DNA from: Acanthochlamys bracteata
Taxonomy: Eukaryota > Streptophyta > Magnoliopsida > Pandanales > Velloziaceae
Assembly (NCBI GenBank): GCA_019914995.1
Contig: CM034132.1
Location: forward strand, 1,366,501 to 1,430,500
Length of the DNA: 64,000 bases
Direction of reading: 5' to 3'
Shown here: in pieces, positions 52,525-63,676 of the stretch
Position numbering within the stretch: position 1 is the stretch's first letter
Layout of the letters: each line of letters starts with the position of its first letter
Notes under the pieces: generated by a model
Databases searched by the model: none
What the model saw: only the letters and a program-made list of their open reading frames with translations
Told to the model about the DNA's origin: nothing
Made by a program: the position numbers and the translations under genes

Positions 52525-53381
52525 AGGAGTGACAATTTAGATTTGTAAACGAATTTCGAATCAACTCATTTAATAATAAGATCAAATTCATTCAATTCTA
52601 ATTTAATTTATAAATTTATACGGATCAAAATTATCTAATATAATCCAATCTATTAATAACCGAATCAAATTCGAATCGACCTATTTAATATAAAATTATT
52701 AATTTATTAATTTTATATTTTTAAAATTCAGTAAAATTATAAGATCAGTTGTAATAAAAGTGCATAATATTTTTAATGACGAAATATAGTAAATGCCCGT
52801 CAAAATGTACATTTTTTAATATCTTCATCGGTCCTTAAAATATCCAAATAAAATTTTATTTATTTATTTTAAAAAAAATATATGATGACAGCTAAAATTT
52901 TATGATTATAAATATATACTAATAATTCTGATAAAAATTTTGATAAACATAGCTGTGTAACAAAATTTTATTAAAAATTTTTATACAAAATCCAAATTCG
53001 TCATTACAGAAACATCTATATAGTAATACTTTCAATAATATTATAATTCACATCTTATACTATTTTATTGAGATATAAAAATAACAATTAATTACAAATA
53101 TAATATATTTTAATAATTTATAAATTATTATTATTGATTATGTTTTGTCAATATTTTAATATACAAAAAAAAAAATCAAAAAATCTTTCAAGTTATGATA
53201 ATTCGAGTTAGTAGGTCAATTTTGGATTAATCCAAATTGACCTACTTAATAATCGGATCAAATTCATTCAACCCTAATTCAACTCATATATTTATACTGA
53301 TCAAATATTCTAACTCTAATTATGATTAAATGAGTCGATTTCGGATCGCATTTTTGGATCAGGTCATATATTGTCACTCCT
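52525..53381. mobile_element. 857-bp element with 12-bp inverted ends and ATT duplication
   Basis: Begins AGGAGTGACAAT and ends with its exact reverse complement ATTGTCACTCCT, flanked by ATT on both sides (52522-52524 and 53382-53384). Sub-terminal parts at both ends hold similar words in inverted or repeated order ('gatcaaattcattcaa', 'aataatcggatcaaatt'). No transposase frame is present, so it is non-autonomous. Comparable repeats ending in 'attgccacccct' are very common in plant genomes as I remember them; superfamily not assigned. Confidence 0.75.
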
Positions 53382-54065
53382 ATTGTAAATCAGTGACAAA
53401 GGAAATATTGCCAGATTTTGGCTTCAATTTTTTTCTTAACGTTCTGAGGATATTTTAAATGTATATAACTGAATATCACAAAATAAAAAATAAGTAATAA
53501 TTTTTTTAAAAATAAGTTAAGAAATAAAGTTTAATTTTTATATTTTAACTATTTTTAAAAATGAATTAAAAATAATTTTCATTTTTGTATTTTAATATTA
53601 TTTAGAGTTTCATATAAAATGATACTGAAATAAACTAGTAGAGCATAAATTTTTTATAACACATTAAAATATATGAACTGTCTTTTTAACTTTAATTATG
53701 GTTAAAAAAAATAGAGTATCGAGTTCAAAGCTCTATGGGCTGCAGTAGACAACAATCATAAGATCAAGTAGATTGAGCAAACAATAAAAATATATTAACT
53801 AGATGAAAACAGAATAGTAATCTACTAAAACAAACATGGCAATAAGTAAAAATAAAATAGGATTGTATTAGTTCTAAGTTCAGTAGTGCTACTCCAAACC
53901 AAAAAACGAGAACGTTTCCCAGGAAATCATAGTATTGTCAACACGTTGGACTAATTCGTGGACAGATCCATTTTGCATAAATCCGAACATGGAAACAAAT
54001 ATAAATCACTACAGATGATCAATTCAATCAATAAATCGAGCTCCATTGTGTGAGCAAAAATTTAC

Positions 54066-54183
54066 CTTGACTGGAGACGATTGGGCATCCCTGACCGAGC
54101 TTCTTCTGTTTCTTTGACTGGAGCTCTACTGGTTTTAAACTCCGGGGCAATTCTGAGACTGAGATCAAATCCTTAGACATCAT
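54066..54183 (-). other. Orphan first coding exon of an unrecognised gene
   Basis: On the minus strand two ATG codons in tandem (54183 and 54180) open 39 codons, MMSKDLISVSELPRSLKPVE and so on to GCPIVSSQ, ending at a clean donor (gtaaattttt) at 54065. Composition and donor look like a genuine exon. No convincing second exon was found before the transposon-rich DNA to its left. It may be a gene truncated by insertions, or one whose later exons I failed to see. It is divergent from HDA2. Confidence 0.4.
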
Positions 54184-54874
54184 TACAACTTCCAAAATTT
54201 CAAAAAAAAAAAAAAAAAAGAGAAAAAGTCACCGGGTAAACTAGTAGAGGAAGAACGAGAAGTAGAGGGATAAACAAGAAGTATTGATTTCTCCATCCCT
54301 AAAAATTAGCCATTGCTGTAATAGATCTAAAGTATGAAAAATGTCGTTTTCTGGATCATTCGTGTTCTTTCAATCTTCGTTGCTTTTTTTTTTTTCCTTA
54401 AAAAGTTAGCGGTGCCATTAAAGCGTCTGTCCTCTGTTCAGTACATAAAAGGTCCGAAGTCCGATGTCGAACCAACTTACCTCCGGTGTAATTTACTACT
54501 TAAAAAGAAGTCCCCTGTTTTCTCTTATATCGAGTCAAACTAAATTAACGTTTAGTAATATCAGGCCCATTATGCTGCTGTTGAATACTTGAATTGAATT
54601 TCAATTTAGGTCCAATAATGGGATTAGTGATTTTTAGTCCCAACTAATAAAATTAACAGTAGCGAAACATGGCAGGCCATACGAGCAACAGCTGTGCTCG
54701 TGTGATGTTGAAATCGAGCCTTCTGCCGCAGTTGCTTCTGCTCACCGAGAAACAATAAACAATCTGAAGTGAAGAACAACAGAAAACATTCTTCCTCTAG
54801 CGTTCCCTGTTCGATTCTGGTCCTCTTCGTTCGCTGCTGTTTGTTCTCTTATTCTTCTTCGTTGCGCAACAACC
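54184..54874. promoter_or_regulatory. Divergent promoter region of HDA2 and the orphan exon
   Basis: Holds a GGCCCAT word near 54567 and an 'aataatggg' word near 54614 resembling site II-type elements of constitutively expressed plant genes. CT-rich leader sequence lies just before the HDA2 ATG. A 69-codon frame at 54334-54543 has no recognisable content and was left out. Confidence 0.4.
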
Positions 54875-57800
54875 ATGTCAGCATCTTCGTCTTCGTCCGG
54901 TGCCTCCACAGCGGCTCCTCCGGAGATGCGGGAACCTGTCCGGGATCGAATTCTATCAAGCAAGCTTTACTACGATGTTGTTCCTTCCAAAGTAAGCACG
55001 AATTTCGATCTCTCGCTTTTGATTATCTCTGTATGTTTTTGTTGTTTTGTTTGTGTGAGTTCGGTTCGTGTTTCAGGTTCCGGTGATTTACTCGACATCG
55101 TATGATATATCATTCCTTGGGATCGAAAAACTGTAAGTAGCTTCTAGTTTATGAAATTCTGTATAGCATCAGTTTTAGTAATCATCAATTGTTGGAACTT
55201 AACCAGACACTTGATAACGCGAGAGTTCATGCTGATTGCATTGATCTTTTCGTGGAATAGGAACTTATGAATACTTAGTTAGAGATGTCAACGGTTAATC
55301 ATCTATGAAATCCTTAATAATTAATCTAGGTGCGTATAATGTACTTAGGAAGAGCGAACTTGGCTGAAACTAAAAGACTGTAACGCTAAACAGGATTGAT
55401 TGGTGGTGCAGGCACCCATTTGATTCTTCTAAATGGGGTCGTGTATGCAATTTTTTGTTGTCAGAAGGATATCTTGACAAGGGTCAAATTGTGGAGCCGT
55501 TGGAAGCTACTAAAGATGATTTACTAGTGGTATGGTACTTTGTCCTCCATAAAACATCTTGCACGTGTGAACCAATATTTTATTATGCGCATTGTCGGTT
55601 TTGTGTACAGGTGCATCCAGAATCTTACTTGGACAGTCTTAAAAGCAGCCCCAAGGTTGCTATGATACTTGAGGTATTTACTTTCCGATGTCTCTATATC
55701 TTTGATTTAACTAGGCAGTTACACTCTTTGGCAGATTTGGTCTATAATTCTTTCATCCTTGTTAATACATAATGCAAACAATTGTCAAAACTCATTGGAA
55801 TTTTCTTAATCCCCAACTTGATTACTCGTCAGGTTCCTTTCGTTGCGGCATTTCCCAACTGCCTTGTGCAAAAGAAAGTGCTTTATCCATTTCGCAAACA
55901 GGTATGAATATATTCATATGTTATTTTCAAGGTCAGTTTAGTTAGTCAGTCAGTTTTATGTTTTGATATGATACTTTGTAGGTTGGCGGTTCAATATTGG
56001 CCGCAAAGCTTGCGAAAGAGTGGGGATGGGCCATCAATGTTGGTGGGGGTTTCCACCATTGTTCAGCAGAAAAAGGAGGTGGATTTTGTGCATATGCAGA
56101 TATTACTTTATGCATTCGATATGCTTTTGTCCAGCTGAATATCTCAAGGTAGTAGCATTCTTTGTGATTTTGGAATCTTGTTGAAAAGATTATGAAGGAT
56201 GGCTTGTTAGATAATTACTGATTCAAATTTGACTATTGTATGAGGTAGGGTGATGATCATTGATCTTGATGCTCATCAAGGGAATGGCCATGAATTAGAC
56301 TTCTGTAGTGATAGTACGTCTTTTGCCCATTAATTTCAATTTACAGAATTTACTATGAGAATTCAACTGACATCACTACCTCTTCCAGGTAGAGTGTACA
56401 TACTGGATATGTACAACGCCCAAATTTACCCATTTGTAAGAACCATTCCCAATTATGAATTTTGTGTTATTTATGTTTTAGTTGTATTTGCTTGTGTCAT
56501 GCTTGTTTTGCAAAATCCTGAATACGTTATTTTGCCAGCAGTTTATTCAGATTGGAAATTTTAATTGAAAATTTTGTATGTATGGCTACTATCTGAGGGG
56601 ACAATTTTGTTATCATATCCATGTCTTGTATCATCTTGAAAGTTGAACCTATGTTCTGGAACCATTAAACGTTAGACCTCCAATTTCCCTTTGCTTGCAC
56701 TATATGCTTGTGCACAGTTTACTCTTACAAACTCCCACTCTGATTCTTCAAGAGAAAGCGTACCTATTACAACTAACCAAACTAATTTCTGTCTTGGTAG
56801 AAACCTTATTAATGATTTTTAGTTCTGCTACTGATTCGTGTATGTGATCTAGGTGATGTTTGGAAGTGCTTTTCAACTCCTTTTCATTCCAACTTTTTAT
56901 TTCACATTTCCCAATAATCCTTTAAAATTTAGAAAGTATGGAAAATTTCTACATCGTAAGAGCTTGTTATTACTTATTTTTATTATTTTTTGAGATAAAA
57001 AAAGTAGAGCTCGTTTTTCAAAAATCTTCAAAATATTCTTCGTTCTAGAAAAGCTTTTTTTTTTAAAAGCACTTCCAAACATCCCCCTAATATCTACTTG
57101 TTGTATTTGATTCCTGAGGCAACTGTCAAAGCTTGTTGATTGCATGAAACAAGAGCTAATGAATAATTATTTATTTGTAAAATTAGTGTTTTATTCTCTA
57201 TTTTGCAGGATTATGAAGCAAAAAGATACATTGATCAAAAGATAGAACTAAGGGTATGCTTCTAGTTCAGAGTGTACCTAACCTCTTCAAGGAAGTGATG
57301 GACTATTACTAACTTTCTGACCCCTTCCGTCTTGAATCTTTGTGTGTTGATAGTCTGGTACCACAACAAAGGAATATCTGGGCCTGCTGGATAAAGCACT
57401 CGAGGTAAAGTTGAAACTCTGTTATGGCTTTTGTCTCAGTTTCTGTGTGGCAACCTTATATTTGGCCATGTTCGGAGGTCACATTTCTTATCAAGCTTAG
57501 CTATCCTTCTACTTGCATGCGTGCTTCTTGCTCATGTATACCTAACCTTAATGAACACAATTTTTAGTGCCTAGGAGAGTATTCGAAAAAAGCACTTTGA
57601 TTTTCATGGGTTGAAGCTGGACCGTCCTTTCCCTCTCATCATGTATATTCTTATGGATCAGATCAGGAAACTTAGGGTTGTGATATAGTTGACTGTTTAT
57701 GAATGTATTAAGAGTCCTTTGCTACTTAGGTGCTTGCATGGATTGTCACATCACTAGGCTTCTTGCATATAAAATTGCTGAAAATCGGTTCAGCCTCTCT

Positions 57801-58674
57801 TTTGAATTGAGGAATTTTGTTAAGTTGGGTATATATCCTGGACAATTGGTGGAGTTATTCTTGAGAGCCTAATGAGGCTTGGGGATCAATGTATCTGAAG
57901 CACAGGTTAATACCCCATTGGACACATGTAATCTGTACCTTATTTACATTTAATTTACTATGAAACATTATTTATGTTAATAAGAATATGTAACTTAATT
58001 GCCCACAGTTTTTAATTCATGAACCCTTCTATTAACAAGCTACTTTCTTATTCATTTACGACAATGGATTTGGTTGATAGTGTAGATAGCAAGAAACAAT
58101 TTTGATCCAGAGCTGATTGTGTACAATGCTGGTACTGATGTTCTTGATGGAGATCCTCTTGGTGCAATGAAGGTACATATGTAACCTACTGCTATTGATA
58201 TTTTATCGATGAGGACTTGTACATCTGTTCAATTTCTTGCATCTGGTTCTTACTTGGGAATGAGCTACATTATTGTAAGTTATTCAGATAATGACTTATT
58301 CTTCTGAAGTTTGACTTATCCTTCTGAAGTTTATATGTCTCTCCAATTATATTACTCTCCCTTCTCTAAAACCCTTCATGTATTCAGATAAGTCCTGACG
58401 GAGTAAAGATGAGGGATGAAAAGGTGTTTAGGTTTGCGAAAGAAAGAAATATACCTCTTGTTATGCTAACATCAGGTATGGATAGCCTTTTAACTAGTTT
58501 GCTGCCATCTGGTTTTGCTTTTGGCTAATATTTTATCCATACACGTAATATGTGTGGTTTTCACAACATATTTGTCTGATTTCAGGTGGTTATATGAAAT
58601 CAAGTGCAAGAGTCATAGCAGATTCAATAGAGAATCTTACCCAGAAAAAGTTGATAAATATGAATATACCTTAA
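54875..58674 (+). CDS. HDA2: Histone deacetylase HDA2 (class IV, HDAC11-like), 13 exons, 353 aa
   Basis: Zinc-dependent lysine deacetylase of the HDAC11 class. Exons: 54875-54991, 55077-55132, 55412-55529, 55611-55673, 55833-55901, 55982-56148, 56249-56317, 56393-56435, 57209-57253, 57354-57404, 58086-58172, 58388-58475, 58586-58674; phases join into 1062 nt. Seen: Ser-rich start; VIYSTSYDISFLGIEKLHPFD; His166-His167 in VGGGFHHCSAEKGGGF; zinc ligands Asp204 and His206 in IIDLDAHQGNG and Asp284 in NAGTDVLDGDPLG; and catalytic Tyr327 in GGYMKSS. The exon 7/8 junction gives DSTVYILDMYN where relatives have DSRVYILDMYN. A donor/acceptor choice of a few bases could alter that residue. A MITE (56852-57087) sits in the intron after exon 8. 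A complete active site implies a working enzyme. Confidence 0.94.
56852..57087. mobile_element. MITE with 19-bp perfect inverted ends in an HDA2 intron
   Basis: Inner ends GATGTTTGGAAGTGCTTTT (56855) and its exact reverse complement AAAAGCACTTCCAAACATC (to 57083), with G- or C-rich tips outside. The body is AT-rich with the family's hairpin arms. It is the best-kept member in the window, so probably the youngest. It lies well inside the intron and away from its splice sites. Confidence 0.78.
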
Positions 58675-59009
58675 AGCGGAGAATGGTGTCATGTACATTC
58701 TAATGCTCTTCATTAACAAGATAAATATGTATTCGAGTATCCTATTGTACAGTATGTGAAGTTACAGACCTTCATTATCAGCTGCTTGTATGATTCTAAC
58801 TACACCTCTGGCCATCGCCATTCCTATTTTGCTTCTGTTGTATATTAACGATTCTATGTACGAGTTGCATTTTGCATTCACTCTTACTATCTTGGCGCTT
58901 CAGTGTCATTCTAGTTTGTAGGTTCTTTCTTGCAAATGGCTCTGTATTGACGTGCATCTTTATGTGAACACAGCCGTGAGAATCACGCCCATTGCTTATA
59001 AATACTTAG

Positions 59010-59250
59010 GAGTGTTTGGTTCAATTTTTTTTCAACACTCGTTTTTATTTTTTATTTTTTATTTTTTAATATATATTTTATAAGTATTTAAAAAAATTAT
59101 TAAAAAATTTAAAAAAATTTTACGTAATAAAATTTTTTTATTATATATATTTATTATTTTTTTGTAAATAAAAAAATAAATTTCGTTTTTAAAAAATAAA
59201 AAATATTTTTATTTTAAAAAAATTTATTTTATAAGCAATTTCAAACACAA
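59010..59250. mobile_element. MITE-like AT hairpin element, copy 1
   Basis: Starts 'gagtgtttggttcaattt' and ends near 'gcaatttcaaacac'. The interior is almost pure A/T with complementary arms around 59110-59170. It is close in sequence to the 13571 copy. Confidence 0.55.
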
Positions 59251-59478
59251 TTTTATTCTAAAACTTCACGTATTTGTCAACGAGATATAATTAGTCATCA
59301 GAGTTTTGACTGTTTTTAAATAAATCTACATAATATGTATTTGGCTTTAAGCTTTCTTTATGTTTGATTGGAACCAATCAATCTGAAGCTTACCTTAATG
59401 CCTTAAACACTAAGCATTCCCCTTGATTACAAAAAGTTATCAACCTTTTTCATCATAAAACAAACAAGAACTTAGAAT

Positions 59479-59725
59479 GAGTGTTTGGTCGGTCCTTATA
59501 AAATAGGATTTTTTTAAAATAAAAAATATTTTTATTTTTTTAAAAAAATAAATTTTATTTTTTTATTTTAAAAAATAATAAAAATATACAATAAAAAAAT
59601 TTTACTGTATAGAATTTTTCTTAATTTTTTAAATTTTTAAATAAATTTTTTATACACATATAAAATATATATTAAAAAATAAAATAAAAATAAAAAATTG
59701 AAAGCAGCTTACCAAACGATGCTCC
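59479..59725. mobile_element. MITE-like AT hairpin element, copy 2 (opposite orientation)
   Basis: Starts 'gagtgtttggtcggtcc' and ends 'cttaccaaacgatgctcc'. The interior order of arms is reversed relative to copy 1, so the two neighbours form a large inverted pair separated by about 230 bp. Confidence 0.55.
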
Positions 59726-60020
59726 AAACGCGCCTCCATGGCTTTATTAATAAAACTCTCCACATAAATATTTTGCTCCTGATCCAAATTTTCAAAATAA
59801 ATTAATATCTGAATATAACGAGCAACATACCAACATGTTCTCCTTCCCTTTTATCGCCGCCCCTATTACACCGTTCAATTTCTTTTTCTCTACATTTCTC
59901 TCGTTCCCAACACTCCAACCAACTCCCGGAAACCCCCAAGTCGCACTTCTCGAAACTTCGATCCATTCAATTTCCTTCACCTAACAAATCTCATCGGAAT
60001 CGTTCACCGTGGCCGCAGTG

Positions 60021-60608
60021 ATGACGACGTATGGCACAATCCCAACAGGGCCGGCGGCAGAGACAGGGCGTGATTTCACCGCCGTCATGAAAGATCACGG
60101 CCGCAATTTTCTCTCCGTCTCCACTCGCCTGCCATGGCGTGAACTCTTCCCTTCCATCCACGCCTTCTCTCTTCCTCGCCCGTTTTTCTCTGAAGTTCTC
60201 CGCCGGATCAGATTTAACGGCGTTCACTTCGCCGCCAACTACACGATCATCGTTCTCATCATTGTTTTTCTCAGCTTGATTCGTCATCCGGTTTCGCTCA
60301 TCGTGTTCCTCGTCATGGTTGGGCTATGGTTGTTTTTCTTCTTCCTTCGAGATGATCCGGTGACTGTGATGAACAGGGAGTTCAGTGATCGGACGGTGAT
60401 GATTGTTTTATCGATCGCTACGGTGGTGGTGTTACTTCTCACTGGAGCTACGACGAACATTATAGTTTCGTTGGTGGTTGGAATTGCGGTGGTGCTCGTT
60501 CACGCAGCGTTCAGAAAGACGGATTATCTCGAAGGCGATGGCGGTTCCGGTGGGTATTATCCGGTGCCTGGCGATGTAGAACAAGGCCCTGCCAGGAATC
60601 CGCGCTAG
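60021..60608 (+). CDS. PRA1 family protein (PRA1.F-like), single exon, 195 aa
   Basis: Prenylated Rab acceptor 1 family: a small membrane protein of the ER, Golgi or endosomes that binds prenylated Rab GTPases and takes part in vesicle transport. ATG 60021 is the first ATG of the frame (MTTYGTIPTG). Seen: the conserved PWRELFPSIHAFSLPRPFFS; two long hydrophobic hairpins at about residues 70-110 (NYTIIVLIIVFLSLIRHP... LFFFFLRDDP) and about 122-165 (MIVLSIATVVVLLLTGATTN...), separated by the RDDP turn; and an acidic Gly-rich tail. The MTxYGxIPT start and RDDP turn fit the plant F subgroup. Intronless, as is usual for plant PRA1 genes. Confidence 0.93.
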   Translation: MTTYGTIPTGPAAETGRDFTAVMKDHGRNFLSVSTRLPWRELFPSIHAFSLPRPFFSEVLRRIRFNGVHFAANYTIIVLIIVFLSLIRHPVSLIVFLVMVGLWLFFFFLRDDPVTVMNREFSDRTVMIVLSIATVVVLLLTGATTNIIVSLVVGIAVVLVHAAFRKTDYLEGDGGSGGYYPVPGDVEQGPARNPR

Positions 60609-62018
60609 AGGTCTCTTCTCTTATCTCGACTTGCTTTCATTTGTTGCTCATTTTCTTCTCTTGTAAAAGAAAAAAGGGATCCTTTCGTTGGTTGATTTGT
60701 ACCAGATCTAATCTCAGTGCAACGAAATTTATTTGTGCAAGCGAGCATAAAACTAAGGGTTCGAATTCTTTTTTGCTCGAATTGAATGTATTCCTATGTG
60801 AATATGTGATGATATACCTTCTGAATCATTGTTCATCAGTCGTACAATTTTTGTTCGTTCCTTAGTAAAATTTTCTTCCATCTCTTCCTTTTATGTTTTT
60901 CTTTATTTGTTCTGAAATCAATACTGATACTGTAGTTTTTTCTCCCCTGTAATCCCATGCTTGCTCTTCTTAGCAAAATTTGGCTTGCAAAGCTGTTACT
61001 CATTAACTTCTTTTCTTTGCTGCTGGTTGCTTATAATCATAATCATCGAGACATCATTACTTGATGTATGTTGTATTTTCAGCTTGGTAACAGGATATTT
61101 TAGATAACATGGCTGTTCTTTTCCTTATACTAAACAGTGTTAAGGAGAGCGAAATTGAACTGTTTCTGTCTTGATTAGAAGAAGCATGGATGCCATTTCA
61201 CCACGTTTCTACTAGGAGCAGTTTCTTCTGGAGAAGGCAGATTGAATCAAGGGTGTTCGCTTACAGAATAATGCAATGCCCATGTGTTGCGTTTTTTAGA
61301 CAGGTTCCCTTTTGGGCCAACTAGCCACATGGAATCATGGAGAGCGCATAGCTTTAATGTCCTTGAATTTTGTATGGATGCTTCTCTACTTGCATGATCA
61401 GTTCAACAAAATTCTCACTCAATCGAAGGCTTGTCTATCTCTATTTCAGTATTTTGTTTAAAAATTTCGGAAGCTTGTCTTTTTAAATGCTTAGTTGGAA
61501 GACTCGGCTAACTTAGGTCTTTCTTTAAGTGACGTGATTTTTAAATTAAAAGAATGAGTTTGAAGGGAATTAATACACGCCACTAATTAAACTCGTTACC
61601 GGTTTTAGTGTTTTAGGGGCTCTATAATGCGGGAAAAAGATTGTTGCTACCCTTAGCAAAGTCGCTTAACAAGATTAGATCCATATCGTAATTTGCGAAG
61701 CAAATCAAACGCTTTTTTGCTAATCAAACTCGATCTCAAGGCCCGTAAGCCCATAACAGACAGATCATAAACCCAATTAAAGTCGAAACCAATATTTTCT
61801 TTTTAATTATCTTCGCGGCCTGCTTCAACGAGTTAGCCAGTTGGACGGAAGGAGCACAGAGTGATATCCCCAGCACCCACGCGCACTCTCTCGCGTTCGA
61901 TCTCGTTCTTCTTCTTGTCTGATAATTAGCAAACAAACAATCGAATGCTTCTTATTCTTCTTCTCTCCACTTGAATCAATCACTAGATTGCGATTCGATA
62001 GAGCACTTCAATTGAGTC
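60609..62018. other. Intergenic region between PRA1 and thioredoxin genes
   Basis: PRA1 3' UTR, then about 1 kb without recognisable exons or repeats. The last 150 bases (CT-rich) are the likely thioredoxin leader. GGGC/GGCC words near 61615 and 61738 are possible promoter elements. Confidence 0.45.
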
Positions 62019-63676
62019 ATGGCAGAAGCTCTCCGCTTCTGCCGTCTCTACCCTTCCGCACGACAAGTCCCTGCTCTTCCTTTATCTCCCAGTTTCTCTT
62101 TCTCTAGCCTTCCGCCAAAGTCTACTGCCAACGGTGCTGCTGCAGTTCTTAAGGAATCGTCTCGGTTCTCTCGTTTTCAGGCGAGTTTATTCTCATTACT
62201 GTTTATTTTTTGGGTAACGGAAGAGATTAATTCTGTTGGTCGTAAGGTGTATAGGATAAGATAGCTGGGTTGGAATTATGGAGTTTGGAATGCAATTGAA
62301 TGTATTGGATGTACTGTCGTCAGGAGCCTTCTTGTTTTAATGCTCACCTCTATGTTGTTACTTGGTAGTATATAATTGTTGGCTTTCAGTCCCTATTATC
62401 TCCATAATAGTTTATACTTCTCCATGTTTTCTCTTGGAGTTGCTGACAAATAGAGTTTCTGAGTGAAAATTGGCTGGTTATGTATTTGACGAACTATGGC
62501 TGCTGGATTAATTAAATACGTTTTATGATGTGGTTTTGGCCTTCCGTTGGTATGTATGCTCATCTTTAATATGTCATTCCTGAACTTATACGTGCTGTGT
62601 TATTCAGGTGCATGCTGTTGTTGCTCAGGAAGATGCACCAAAGTGGTGGGAAAGAAATACCTCACCCAATATGGTCGATGTTCATACGACCCAAGAGTTT
62701 TTGGATGTATTGAGCAAAGCGGGTGATAAACTTGTAGTTGTTGAATTCTATGGCACTTGGTGTGGATCTTGTAAAGCACTATTTCCAAAGGTAATTAGCT
62801 TGCTTATGTTAGTCCTTCTGTTGCTATTAAGCTAAAAGATAAACTATGAGTAGCTACTCAGTGACTTCTTCCTTCTTTCTAAGTGTTTTTTATGTGAATA
62901 TGTTACATGGGTATTCGTCAAAGGCGTATTCATTTGCATCCATCTTCGTCAGTAGAAAGGAACTTCACTCATGGCTTGTCACTTTGTTTATTCATATTGC
63001 AAATTGCATAGACATCGGATGCTTCAAAAGCAACTTTGTGTGCTTCTTTGCATTTACTACTTTTTGCATTTACTTATGTCTTTATTGATTTGAGCAGTGT
63101 TCAACTTTTAATTTGTATGTATCCTTATGTCAATAGGTTCTGCTGAAATGAAAGAGTGGACTCTCTTTGCAAAGTTCATGTCTATTAATTTAGTTTTTTC
63201 CAATATATGTCTGAGTAATACTATTGGTACTTTTGTATGTACCTTCGTTTGAACCACTTTCTTTATTGTACATTGGATGGGATGAGATACATGCTTCGAG
63301 ATGAGTGTATGAAGATTAGTGGTTGAAGCGCTTGGAGATCTATTATCTATAGTCCCTAGTTTTAGGTAATTGTCGTATGCTAGTTTGCTGTCTTGTTGCA
63401 TTTATGTTGCTGCATAGAAGCTGCATTTGCAATGCATACTGCTGAGACCTAGTCTGTGGATTATCTAGATGTGACAATTCATCTTGCTATATCGCTTGAA
63501 CATGATTGCAGCTGTGCAGACTTGCTGGAGAACATCCTGATATTATATTTGTAAAAGTAAATTTTGATGAAAACAAGCCAATGTGCAAGAGATTAAATGT
63601 CAGGGTGCTTCCTTATTTCCATTTTTATCGTGGTGCTGATGGACTTTTGGAGGCCTTCTCATGTTCCTTGGCTAAG
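62019..63676 (+). CDS. Plastid ACHT-type thioredoxin (thioredoxin-like 2), first three exons
   Basis: Atypical chloroplast thioredoxin, which by family oxidises or reduces plastid proteins together with 2-Cys peroxiredoxin. Exons in the window: 62019-62180, 62608-62790, 63512-63676; the last exon(s) lie beyond the right edge. Seen: a Ser/Arg/Pro-rich transit-peptide-like N-terminus (residues 1-54); APKWWERN; the active site FYGTWCGSC with Cys106 and Cys109; then [20 protein letters not shown] with the cis-Pro motif; and [20 protein letters not shown]. The WCGSC site and [16 protein letters not shown] match Arabidopsis ACHT1/ACHT2 rather than the WCRKC group. The first intron starts GC rather than GT (62181-62182, CAG|GCGAGT) and ends AG at 62606-62607; no GT donor in phase is available nearby. 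Confidence 0.92.

Larger units (their letters stand above)
48951..54065. other. Repeat-rich intergenic region
   Basis: Contains AT-rich repeat DNA at 49140-49440 and 49670-50190, the palindrome at 50209-50233, a possible non-autonomous element 50368-51490, a hairpin MITE 51570-51782, more AT repeat at 51840-52020, the 857-bp inverted-repeat element 52525-53381 and a family B-like stretch 53440-53720. A frame on the minus strand at about 53880-54010 (SMFGFMQNGSVHELVQRVDN) could be a second piece of the orphan exon gene, but has no firm splice support. Confidence 0.5.
58675..60020. other. HDA2 3' flank and PRA1 promoter with two MITE-like copies
   Basis: The HDA2 3' UTR probably ends before 58900. 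Two hairpin elements follow (59010-59250 and 59479-59725), then a CT-rich leader into the PRA1 gene. No further gene is seen. Confidence 0.55.

Noticed and set aside
59991-60287. 98-codon minus-strand frame
   Set aside because: Antisense shadow of the PRA1 coding region.
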